NCBI GenBank assembly: GCA_964587525.1
Contig: CAZPLZ010000202.1
Span: forward strand, 1-5,291
DNA: 5,291 bases
Direction of reading: 5' to 3'
From: CAZPLZ01 sp964587525
GTDB lineage: Bacteria; Oederibacteriota; CAKKQC01
Shown: positions 1-5,291 of the stretch, piece after piece
Numbering within the stretch: the stretch's first letter is position 1
Layout of the letters: every line of letters begins with the position of its first letter
Program-made: the position numbers and the translations under genes
The notes under the pieces: generated by a model
What the model was told of the DNA's origin: nothing
The model's database searches: none
The model's input: the letters and a program-made list of their open reading frames with translations, nothing else

Positions 1-1308
1 GAAGACCGGAGACAGGTAGGTCCCTTCGCCCGCGGTCAACATCAGCCCATCAATGTAAAGCGAGGCGCTGGCCCGGGCATTCAGGCATGGCACCCCATTG
101 CAATCCACCCCCGTTGTGTTTGTATTTCCGGACCTGCCGGCTGTCGTTAGCAAAAATGTAAAGATGCCCTGAGGCCCCGCAGGCGATGGGTCACAGAGAT
201 CGAAGTTCTCGTCTATAAAGCTGACTGAGCAGTTTTCGGCATCCCATGGATCAATGCTAATGAGGTTTCCCAAAATGAAACTGAAGGAAAACGGCGTGTA
301 CGGGGCAAGAAGGTCATATTGGTCAGGGTCGTTGAGGTACACAGGGTCGTTGAGGTACAGCGTGGCGGAACCTGATTCCGCTACAGAGATGCTGACTCGA
401 ACCTGGCAGCCTGAGCTGCGTCGCAGGCAGCCAATACTGATATCGGGAGGGTTTTCGCATGCAAAAGGGGTCGTGGCGCCTCCCAGATAATCATTTGTCC
501 ACCCTCCAGTTGAGCTGTAAGAGTATCTAATCATGAACCCCACCAACCGGTCATTGTCGGCCGGCTGCGGCTGAGGATGCCTCCCAGGAGAACGAAGGAA
601 CCAGGTAGCGTTGTAATGCCGGCCAGACAGGAAGAAACCCCGTGGAAACGCTTGCGTGAGATCTAGTGTTAACTCGGCGATGATATAATCTCCTGATCCT
701 ATTATTTGTTGGCAAGCGCCATTGCCGTCTAGGCTGGCAATCTGGCCGTCATTGAATTCCAACACATTGGGAACAACCAGGACATTGCTGGACCGGGCCC
801 CCAGCGAGGAATCGGCCGCCAACGAATAGACCAGACATTGCGGATCCACCCCAGGGTTCGCCGGGCCCGTGTCGGTACAACCCATCCCGCGAATTCGACA
901 ATCGTTCTCATGATCCATGCGTTGCGCGGCGGAGTACCATCTCTGGAGAAGCGTGAGCTGCTCGGCGCCACTCTGCGCGTCAATTTCCGCGAACAGGGTG
1001 GCCGAACCCTGCTTGGAAAACAGGGCGTTCGTTGCACCTTCCATGCCGGAAGGCTGGTTCCAGCGCCAGCGGTCCGCGATCTTCACCGACGTGCCGGCGG
1101 CTTCGGCCACCAACCCTTGCACCAGCTCCAGGTCTGGATCGTTTGCCAGATCAAGCGCGCCAGTCACCGGTGCTCCATCGCAATCCACGGCCGTATCCCC
1201 AGAAGTTGGAGGCGTCCATTTGTAGAACCCAAGACGCGTGCTTGTGGTGACCGTGGCCCAAACCTGTTGGGTGAGAAGAAGTACTAAGACTAGAACTGCA
1301 GAACCCAT
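1..1308 (-). CDS. Secreted cysteine-rich protein of unknown function (3' end outside window)
   Basis: The minus strand reads without a stop from an ATG at 1308-1306 to the window edge: 436 codons, incomplete at the C-terminus. Residues 1-18 form a signal peptide with a hydrophobic core of V and L (about 4-12) and a likely cleavage site after VWA (16-18), so the product should be exported. The mature part has 12 cysteines (43, 137, 144, 158, 199, 284, 294, 301, 360, 372, 403, 408), which suggests disulfides outside the cytoplasm. No later membrane segment is obvious. A VDCDG motif at 41-45 recurs as VDCNG at 401-405. Residues 318-328 hold a duplicated YLNDP unit. The start is supported by AGAGG seven bases upstream and the signal peptide directly after it. 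It lies downstream of sppA on the same strand, 99 bases away. Codons look more A/T-ending than in the neighbours, for example ATA ATA GGA TCA GGA at about residues 202-206. I do not recognise the family; a surface or extracellular protein is inferred only. Confidence 0.85.
   Translation of the reverse strand, partial: MGSAVLVLVLLLTQQVWATVTTSTRLGFYKWTPPTSGDTAVDCDGAPVTGALDLANDPDLELVQGLVAEAAGTSVKIADRWRWNQPSGMEGATNALFSKQGSATLFAEIDAQSGAEQLTLLQRWYSAAQRMDHENDCRIRGMGCTDTGPANPGVDPQCLVYSLAADSSLGARSSNVLVVPNVLEFNDGQIASLDGNGACQQIIGSGDYIIAELTLDLTQAFPRGFFLSGRHYNATWFLRSPGRHPQPQPADNDRLVGFMIRYSYSSTGGWTNDYLGGATTPFACENPPDISIGCLRRSSGCQVRVSISVAESGSATLYLNDPVYLNDPDQYDLLAPYTPFSFSFILGNLISIDPWDAENCSVSFIDENFDLCDPSPAGPQGIFTFLLTTAGRSGNTNTTGVDCNGVPCLNARASASLYIDGLMLTAGEGTYLSPVF
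324..359. repeat. Two-copy perfect 18-bp tandem repeat inside the secreted-protein gene
   Basis: Bases 324-341 and 342-359 are identical over all 18 positions (plus-strand unit begins cagggtcgtt). The unit length is a multiple of three, so the duplication stays in frame and gives the protein the repeated string YLNDPVYLNDP at about residues 318-328. Identity at every synonymous position points to a recent slippage duplication rather than selection for a repeated peptide. Confidence 0.95.
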
Positions 1309-1315
1309 TTCAAAA

Positions 1316-1320
1316 CCTCT
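1316..1320 (-). promoter_or_regulatory. Ribosome binding site of the secreted Cys-rich protein
   Basis: The minus strand reads AGAGG here, followed by seven bases (TTTTGAA) and then the ATG at 1308. The spacing is normal for a Shine-Dalgarno site and supports that start for a frame that is open to the window edge. Confidence 0.7.
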
Positions 1321-1344
1321 ATTAACTTTCAATATCCCCCCTCA

Positions 1345-1382
1345 CCCTACCCTCTCCCCCCTTCGGGGGGAGAGGGAAAGGG
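1345..1382. repeat. Strong GC-rich inverted repeat between sppA and the secreted-protein gene
   Basis: Bases 1350-1361 and 1365-1376 are perfect inverted complements (12 bp) around a three-base loop, TTC. A further three G:C pairs (1345-1347 with 1380-1382) are possible across a small internal loop. It lies 25 to 63 bases past the sppA stop and upstream of the next leftward gene. As RNA it would form a very stable stem. Neither strand has the T-run expected after an intrinsic terminator, so it may instead stall transcription, protect the 3' end of the sppA mRNA, or be one copy of a dispersed palindromic repeat. Short C/T-rich and G/A-rich palindromes like this are common between genes in many GC-rich bacteria. 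The rest of the gap (1309-1407) holds only the ribosome binding site at 1316-1320. Confidence 0.75.
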
Positions 1383-1407
1383 AGAGAGACACAGTGGCAA
1401 GTAAGGG

Positions 1408-2397
1408 TCAGCGCAGGAGATACTGCAAGGAAACCTGCTTTGGGAAAGGCAGAGCCACGGCAGGCCCGGGCAGATGAAGCAGGCTTCCGAGGAAGTCCCA
1501 CCAGGTTGGCTCACGCCTCGGCCGCTTGGCCGTGATCACATGCCGCCCCCGCGTTCCGCTTAGCCTCATCGCCGCGTCAATAGCCTCATCGAGCCCACCC
1601 AGCTCATCGACAAGCCCCGCCTTCAGGGCCTGCCGTCCCGACAGCACGCGGCCGTCAGCCACGCTTCTCAGGAAAGACCAGGCTTCCTCGTCAGGCACAG
1701 AATCCTTAAGGCCCCGACCCCTGGCCGTAGCGACGGCAACCTTGATCGCGTCGCGGCGGCCCTCCCAGACGGACTCCAGGAACTGCTCGTACACATCATT
1801 AATCATGTCCTGGAGCAGCCGTAGCTCATCATCGCTTAGGCCCCTGGTAAAACTTCCGGTGTCCTTGTACCGGCCGCTCTTCACCACCACGTACTTCACC
1901 CCGATCTTTTTCAAGAGATTTTCAGCATCCGGGAATTCCATGATCACGCCAATAGACCCGGTCAACGCGCCCGGGTTGCTGACGATGTGACTCGCTGCAC
2001 ACGCGATGTAATACCCGCCGGAGGCAGCAACGCCACCAAACGACGCGACGATGGGCCGGGGCTTTTTACCTCCATCCCGGAATTTCTTGAGTTCCCCCAC
2101 CACTTCCTGAACCGCCCCAACCCCGCCGCCCGGGCTGTCAATGCGCAGCACCAGAGCCTTGATCAGCGGGTTGCGCCCGAAACGCTTGATCTCACGGATC
2201 AGATAGCGGGAACCGTAGATGGGACCCTCAATCTCAATCACCCCGATCTGGGAAATGCTGGGGAGGGAAAACCACGAGCGCGGTTCTTTCCCTGCACCTC
2301 TCTCAGCCCGTGCCCAACTGACGCTCGAGAGGGAGGCTGCCAGCAAAACACCTACCAGCAAGGCTCGGCGAGGGACGAAACGCGAACCTACCCTCAT
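1408..2397 (-). CDS. sppA: Signal peptide peptidase SppA, 36-kDa type (peptidase family S49)
   Basis: This membrane-bound serine protease degrades leftover signal peptides and other membrane-associated peptides on the outer face of the cytoplasmic membrane. The product is 329 residues, the size of the short single-domain SppA form rather than the double-length E. coli form. Residues 12-28 are hydrophobic after an arginine-rich start (RFVPRR), ending in WARA (28-31), so it is a signal peptide or anchor. IGVIEIEGPI (51-60) is the first core strand and LRIDSPGGG (84-92) the conserved substrate-groove loop. The nucleophile is Ser126 in GGVAASGGYY, and the general base is Lys178 in RYKDTG. The 52-residue gap between them equals that of Bacillus subtilis SppA (S147/K199). 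LTGSIGVI (145-152) and GLVDELGG (261-268) are further family landmarks. The C-terminal 30 residues are hydrophobic and aromatic. No good Shine-Dalgarno site precedes the ATG at 2397, and a -10-like element sits only seven bases upstream, so the mRNA may be leaderless. It is divergent from the ABC ATPase gene. Confidence 0.95.
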   Translation of the reverse strand: MRVGSRFVPRRALLVGVLLAASLSSVSWARAERGAGKEPRSWFSLPSISQIGVIEIEGPIYGSRYLIREIKRFGRNPLIKALVLRIDSPGGGVGAVQEVVGELKKFRDGGKKPRPIVASFGGVAASGGYYIACAASHIVSNPGALTGSIGVIMEFPDAENLLKKIGVKYVVVKSGRYKDTGSFTRGLSDDELRLLQDMINDVYEQFLESVWEGRRDAIKVAVATARGRGLKDSVPDEEAWSFLRSVADGRVLSGRQALKAGLVDELGGLDEAIDAAMRLSGTRGRHVITAKRPRREPTWWDFLGSLLHLPGPAVALPFPKQVSLQYLLR

Positions 2398-2404
2398 TAA
2401 CTTT

Positions 2405-2412
2405 AGTATAAC
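2405..2412. promoter_or_regulatory. Candidate near-symmetric -10 element in the divergent sppA/ABC gap
   Basis: The plus strand reads AGTATAAC. On the minus strand 2410-2405 reads TATACT, five of six matches to the -10 consensus; on the plus strand 2407-2412 reads TATAAC, also five of six. No convincing -35 hexamer is visible for either direction. For sppA the expected start of transcription, about seven bases past TATACT, falls at about 2398, directly at its ATG. For the ABC gene, transcription from this element would begin at or after its Shine-Dalgarno site, so that gene probably also has a promoter further upstream, inside the 5' end of sppA. Prediction by eye only. Confidence 0.4.
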
Positions 2413-2414
2413 AT

Positions 2415-2419
2415 AGGAG
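2415..2419 (+). promoter_or_regulatory. Ribosome binding site of the ABC ATPase
   Basis: AGGAG lies five bases before the ATG at 2425, a strong Shine-Dalgarno site with normal spacing. It fixes the start of the ATPase and sits inside the 27-base divergent gap. Confidence 0.8.
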
Positions 2420-2424
2420 CAGAA

Positions 2425-3153
2425 ATGCCTGCCATCATTATCAGAACGGTCGGGGTCACGCGGACGTACCAGATGGGCGAGGAGACCGTGGAGGCTCTCA
2501 AGGGCGTCGATCTGGAAATCTATGCCGGCGAGTACCTCTCCATCATGGGCCCTTCCGGATCCGGGAAATCGACGATCTTCAACATGATCGGTGGGCTCGA
2601 CAAGCCCACCGGCGGCCAGGTGTACATCGAAGACATCGACATGGCCCAGCTTGATGCCTACGAGCTCGCATGGCTGCGCTGCCGGAAAATCGGCTACATC
2701 TTCCAGACATTCAACCTCATCCCCGTGATGTCCGCCCTGGAGAACGTGAAGCTACCGATGATCTTCGCGGGCATAAACAGCGATGATGCCCATGAAAAGG
2801 CCGCTTCCCTGCTGAGACGGGTGGGCCTCGGTGAGCGGTTGTTTCACAAACCTAGCGAGCTGTCCGGTGGGCAACAGCAGCGGGTGGCCATCGCACGAGC
2901 CATGGCCAACGACCCGGCCATCATTCTGGCGGACGAACCCACCGGCAACCTGGATCTTGCCACCGGCAAAGAGATCATCAACTTGCTCAAGACGCTGCAA
3001 AAAGAACACGGGGCAACCGTCATTTCAGCCACGCATGACATGAAAATGCTGGATGTCTCCGACCGCATCGTGTGGATCCGGGACGGCAGGATCGAGCGCA
3101 TCGAGGAGAGGGGGAATATTGCCATCTCGGTTGGCGCCATCGAGGGGACCTGA
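2425..3153 (+). CDS. ABC transporter ATP-binding protein, LolD/MacB/FtsE type
   Basis: This is a cytoplasmic nucleotide-binding subunit that hydrolyses ATP to drive a membrane partner. All motifs are intact over 242 residues: Walker A GPSGSGKST (42-50), Q-loop Gln94 in YIFQTFNL, signature LSGGQQQR (146-153), Walker B IILADE with catalytic Glu171, D-loop NLD (175-177) and switch His204 in SATHD. The N-terminal string YQMGEETVEALKGVDLEI (15-32) and the signature region are typical of the ATPases that serve MacB/LolCE/FtsX-type permeases, which extract lipoproteins, export peptides or transmit force rather than pump small solutes. The length is normal and there is no fused permease. No permease gene flanks it in the window: sppA is divergent upstream and a flippase follows. 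The stop at 3151-3153 is 20 bases before the flippase start assigned here, so the two are probably co-transcribed. The substrate cannot be assigned, and lolD is not used as a symbol because the partner is missing. Confidence 0.95.
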   Translation: MPAIIIRTVGVTRTYQMGEETVEALKGVDLEIYAGEYLSIMGPSGSGKSTIFNMIGGLDKPTGGQVYIEDIDMAQLDAYELAWLRCRKIGYIFQTFNLIPVMSALENVKLPMIFAGINSDDAHEKAASLLRRVGLGERLFHKPSELSGGQQQRVAIARAMANDPAIILADEPTGNLDLATGKEIINLLKTLQKEHGATVISATHDMKMLDVSDRIVWIRDGRIERIEERGNIAISVGAIEGT

Positions 3154-3160
3154 GGGAATT

Positions 3161-3165
3161 AGGAG
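3161..3165 (+). promoter_or_regulatory. Shine-Dalgarno site pointing to an atypical flippase start
   Basis: AGGAG begins seven bases after the ABC stop codon. The in-frame codons at usable distance are GTA (3171, spacing 5), ATA (3174, spacing 8) and ACG (3177, spacing 11). None is ATG, GTG or TTG. This places the likely flippase start at ATA 3174. Confidence 0.6.
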
Positions 3166-3173
3166 AGAAGGTA

Positions 3174-4406
3174 ATAACGTACCCGTGGAAAAATGTAGCC
3201 GCTAAAACACTAGGAGAAGGCGCCGGCCGCGTCTTCAACTTCCTCCTCGCACTCCTCGGCGCCCGCGTGCTGGGGCCTGCCAGTTGGGGCCTGTACTGGT
3301 CAGCGTTCAGCCTGGCGCACCTCGCCTCCCTCGCCACGGACCTGGGAGGCCATCTGACACTCGCCCGCAACGTCGCGCGGAATAAACCCCAAGCCCTCCT
3401 GCACCTTTCGACTTCATTTCACCTCAAGCTGCTGCTGGTCATGCTGGTTCTGGGCCTCTTGGTGCTGATGGGGAACATCCGGGCGCTCCCCTATGGCTTG
3501 CTGTATCCCCTCGTCGGAGCCATCCTGTGCTTGTCCTTTGTCGAGTGGCTGGGGCACTATCTCCGCGGTTTCGGTCTGGTCGTGGACGAAAGCCTGATGA
3601 TGGCTGCCTCCTGCCTCCTGGCTTTTGGCTTCGGCGCGGCCGCGCTGGCCACTGGCGCCGGCCCTGCCGGCCTGGCGCTCTCCCAACTCTTAGCCCACGG
3701 CTTGACCCTGGCCTTGGCGCTGATCTGGATCCGGCGCCGCGTGCCGTTCAGGTTCACCCCAGGGGTAAGCAGCCAGCCAACCGTGAGCCACGTCAAACGG
3801 CTGGCCGGCTTCTTCAAACGCGCGGCGCCCGTCGGAGCCGCCATCTTCACCTCGCTCGCCTCCTGGCGTCTGGGGATGCTGGCGCTGATGGTCGTGTACG
3901 GCAGCACACGCGGGGAAATCATCGGCCTCTACGCCGTCGCGCACCGGCTACTGGAGGCGGCCCGATTCCTCCCCGCAGCGACGGCGGCAGCCCTGTTCCC
4001 CTCCTTTGCCAAGCAGAAGGCGCAGGCGCAGCCGCTGCCAACCCTAGCTGTCCTGCTGCCCATAGCGCTTTCGCTGAGCCTGGCCTTCACCTTGACCGAT
4101 GTCGCCCCTCTCGTGCTGCGCGTGATGTTTGGCGAAGACTTCATGCGAGCACAGCACATTCTCACCATCCTGATGTGGGCTTATCCCCTGATGACGGTGA
4201 ACGCGGTGATCACCCACTGGCTCATCGCCCGCGGCCGGGAGCGATTGAACGCCGTCCTGGTGTTTTCACATCTCATCGCGCACGCAGCCGGACTTGCGTA
4301 CCTGCTCCCCCGCTACGGCGCGGAGGGGGCGGCGCTGGCACTGGGGGGGGCCGAGGTCATCTTATGCGCGGGAACGTGCATGGCCCTGCTGCGATTGCAC
4401 GACTGA
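3174..4406 (+). CDS. Polysaccharide flippase (Wzx/MurJ-like, MOP superfamily), atypical start codon
   Basis: Flippases of this family move lipid-linked oligosaccharides across the cytoplasmic membrane. Counted from ATA 3174 the product is 410 residues, within the usual 400-500. About 12 hydrophobic segments are visible, roughly at 16-33, 42-60, 84-101, 104-124, 140-160, 166-186, 216-241, 250-278, 290-308, 328-351, 358-379 and 383-407. Family-like strings are ARVLGPASWGLY (30-41), GLYAVAHRLLEAARFLP (251-267) and LRVMFGEDF near 315-323. The start is uncertain. The frame is open from an ATG at 3072, but that adds 34 charged, non-family residues read out of frame within the ABC gene. A CTG at 3150 overlaps the ABC stop but lies only two bases after GAGGGG. 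ATA 3174 has the best-placed Shine-Dalgarno site and fits the family N-terminus. The stop directly abuts the glycosyltransferase ATG. An eight-G run lies near the 3' end. The substrate is unknown; O-antigen, capsule or exopolysaccharide repeat units are possible. Confidence 0.88.
   Translation: MTYPWKNVAAKTLGEGAGRVFNFLLALLGARVLGPASWGLYWSAFSLAHLASLATDLGGHLTLARNVARNKPQALLHLSTSFHLKLLLVMLVLGLLVLMGNIRALPYGLLYPLVGAILCLSFVEWLGHYLRGFGLVVDESLMMAASCLLAFGFGAAALATGAGPAGLALSQLLAHGLTLALALIWIRRRVPFRFTPGVSSQPTVSHVKRLAGFFKRAAPVGAAIFTSLASWRLGMLALMVVYGSTRGEIIGLYAVAHRLLEAARFLPAATAAALFPSFAKQKAQAQPLPTLAVLLPIALSLSLAFTLTDVAPLVLRVMFGEDFMRAQHILTILMWAYPLMTVNAVITHWLIARGRERLNAVLVFSHLIAHAAGLAYLLPRYGAEGAALALGGAEVILCAGTCMALLRLHD
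4343..4350. repeat. Eight-G homopolymer tract in the flippase gene
   Basis: Eight consecutive G residues encode parts of the codons CTG GGG GGG GCC, about 20 codons before the flippase stop and within its last membrane segment. It is the longest single-base run I noticed in the window. A one-base slip would shift the frame, remove the stop at 4404 and alter the junction with the following gene. Confidence 0.9.
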
Positions 4407-5291
4407 ATGCGCCTCGGGCTCGACCTTTCCACCCTCACCTCTACCCGAACCGGGGTTGGCCAATACACCGGCTGCCTGCTTGAGGCTCTCCTGGCCCTGC
4501 CGGAGATCGAGGAGATCCACGGCTTTGCCCCGGGACCGATAGACAGACCTCGGCAGTCGCCAAAATTGATTTTGCACTCCGGGCCGGGCGGAAAGCGACT
4601 GCCCTGGCTGCTGTTCACCCTTCCCCAGGAAATCCGGCGGCACCGCCTGGATGTCTTTCATTTTCCTAACTACCTGGCGCCACCGACTTTAAGCTTTCCC
4701 TACGTGGTGACCGTGCACGACATGACGGTGTTCCTATTTCCCAGCCTGCAACCGCTTCGGCGGCGGCTGGCCTACCGGTGGCTGCTCCCCCGCACCTTGC
4801 GCCGGGCCGCGGCCGTCATCACCGTCTCACAGGTCTCAAGACAGGACCTGCTGGCCCGCTTCCCGCTTCTGGCCACCAAGACCCATGTCGTCCCCGAAGC
4901 TCCCCCGCATGGTGTGGCCAGGGTGACCGACGAGGGGACACTGCAGCGCGTCCGGGAGCGCTACAGGCTCCCGGAACATTTTGTGCTGGCCGTAGGCGCC
5001 TTCGAGCGACGCAAAAACCTGCACCGGTTGATCCGCGCGGTCGCAAAACTGAAGCTGAAACACCGCCACCCGCACGAGCTCGTGGTCACGGGCGGGACCC
5101 CGCACCCGCCGGTCAAAACCCCCGCGCTGTACGACCTCGGCTACGTGCCGCGCGAGGATCTGCTGGCCCTGTACACCCTTTCCCGCGTCTTCGTCTACCC
5201 ATCGCTCTACGAAGGGTTCGGCCTGCCTCCGCTTGAGGCCATGGCGTGCGGGACGCCGGTGGTGGCTTCATCGGCGGGCGCGATCCCAGAG
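4407..5291 (+). CDS. Glycosyltransferase family 4 (GT-B fold), 3' end outside window
   Basis: This cytoplasmic or membrane-peripheral enzyme would transfer a sugar from a nucleotide-activated donor to a growing glycan, with retention of configuration as in the GT4 family. The visible part is 295 residues, open to the window edge, where families of this type usually reach 350-400. The N-terminal Rossmann-like domain starts MRLGLDLS and has a glycine loop TGVGQYTG (15-22), as in acceptor-side domains of mannosyl- and rhamnosyltransferase-like GT4 enzymes. VTVHDMTVFLFP (101-112) carries the conserved His-Asp pair. The C-terminal donor domain opens with VLAVGAFERRKNL (193-205), whose basic residues usually contact the donor phosphates. 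The EX7E motif is present as Glu269 and Glu277 in YEGFGLPPLE, followed by AMACGTPVV. Its ATG immediately follows the flippase TGA (TGAATG) and no clear Shine-Dalgarno site precedes it, so translation probably depends on ribosomes finishing the flippase. Donor and acceptor sugars cannot be read from the sequence. Confidence 0.95.
   Translation, partial: MRLGLDLSTLTSTRTGVGQYTGCLLEALLALPEIEEIHGFAPGPIDRPRQSPKLILHSGPGGKRLPWLLFTLPQEIRRHRLDVFHFPNYLAPPTLSFPYVVTVHDMTVFLFPSLQPLRRRLAYRWLLPRTLRRAAAVITVSQVSRQDLLARFPLLATKTHVVPEAPPHGVARVTDEGTLQRVRERYRLPEHFVLAVGAFERRKNLHRLIRAVAKLKLKHRHPHELVVTGGTPHPPVKTPALYDLGYVPREDLLALYTLSRVFVYPSLYEGFGLPPLEAMACGTPVVASSAGAIPE

Noticed and set aside
1350..1376. The palindrome as a classic intrinsic terminator
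   Set aside because: Neither strand shows a T-run after the stem, so it is annotated as an inverted repeat instead.
254..1477. Several plus-strand open frames (for example 254-490, 838-1287, 917-1225)
   Set aside because: They lie opposite the continuous 436-codon minus-strand frame, lack convincing ribosome binding sites, and give arginine/proline-rich, family-less peptides. The short minus-strand frame at 729-1037 is also an off-frame shadow of that gene.
1526..2400. Plus-strand open frames opposite sppA (1526-1990, 1987-2400, 2219-2416)
   Set aside because: sppA on the minus strand has an intact catalytic dyad and full length; these frames are its complementary shadows.
3527..4483. A 318-residue plus-strand frame overlapping the flippase
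   Set aside because: Its product is rich in R, P, G and H with no family signature, while the overlapping frame encodes clear flippase membrane segments. It is a high-GC shadow.
4778..5236. A 152-residue plus-strand frame inside the glycosyltransferase region
   Set aside because: The adjacent frame carries the GT4 His-Asp, RKNL and EX7E motifs without interruption; this frame is a shadow.
1..5291. CRISPR array, tRNA or rRNA genes, insertion sequence, integrase or phage genes
   Set aside because: No regularly spaced repeats, no cloverleaf or rRNA-like stretches, and no transposase, integrase or terminal inverted repeats were seen; the sequence is almost fully occupied by the five genes.

Overview
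The window is GC-rich, tightly packed bacterial DNA. The gene types suggest a Gram-negative or other envelope-bearing bacterium: a secreted Cys-rich protein, a signal-peptide-peptidase-type protease, a LolD/MacB-type ABC ATPase, a polysaccharide flippase and a family 4 glycosyltransferase. No gene here fixes the phylum. The style (GC-rich, mixed hallmarks) would fit an uncultured or deep-branching lineage, but that is only an impression.

Layout. Positions 1-1308 (minus strand) are one uninterrupted reading frame of 436 codons that runs off the left edge. It encodes an exported, cysteine-rich protein I do not recognise. Upstream of it lies a 101-base gap with a perfect 12-bp inverted repeat, then sppA (minus, 1408-2397), a serine/lysine-dyad membrane peptidase. 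A 27-base AT-rich divergent gap separates sppA from a rightward gene set. That set is an ABC transporter ATPase (2425-3153), a 12-segment flippase of the MATE-like/MOP type (about 3174-4406) and a GT4 glycosyltransferase (4407 to beyond the right edge). The ABC-flippase gap is 20 bases if the flippase starts at 3174, and the flippase stop and glycosyltransferase start abut as TGAATG, so the three look like one operon.

How the genes may work together. The flippase and glycosyltransferase are what one expects at the start of a surface polysaccharide or glycoconjugate locus: the transferase adds a sugar to a lipid-linked or other acceptor, and the flippase moves the lipid-linked glycan across the inner membrane. 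The ABC ATPase belongs to a family that normally works with an FtsX/MacB-like permease, and no permease is visible here. The two leftward genes both concern exported proteins, but nothing beyond shared orientation ties them to the polysaccharide genes.

Most notable oddities: the flippase has no ATG, GTG or TTG start at its Shine-Dalgarno site and carries an eight-G tract near its 3' end; the ABC ATPase has no visible permease partner; the divergent gap holds a near-symmetric -10 element that could leave sppA leaderless; and the large secreted protein has a perfect 18-bp in-frame tandem duplication. I do not see clear evidence of a new defence or mobile system.
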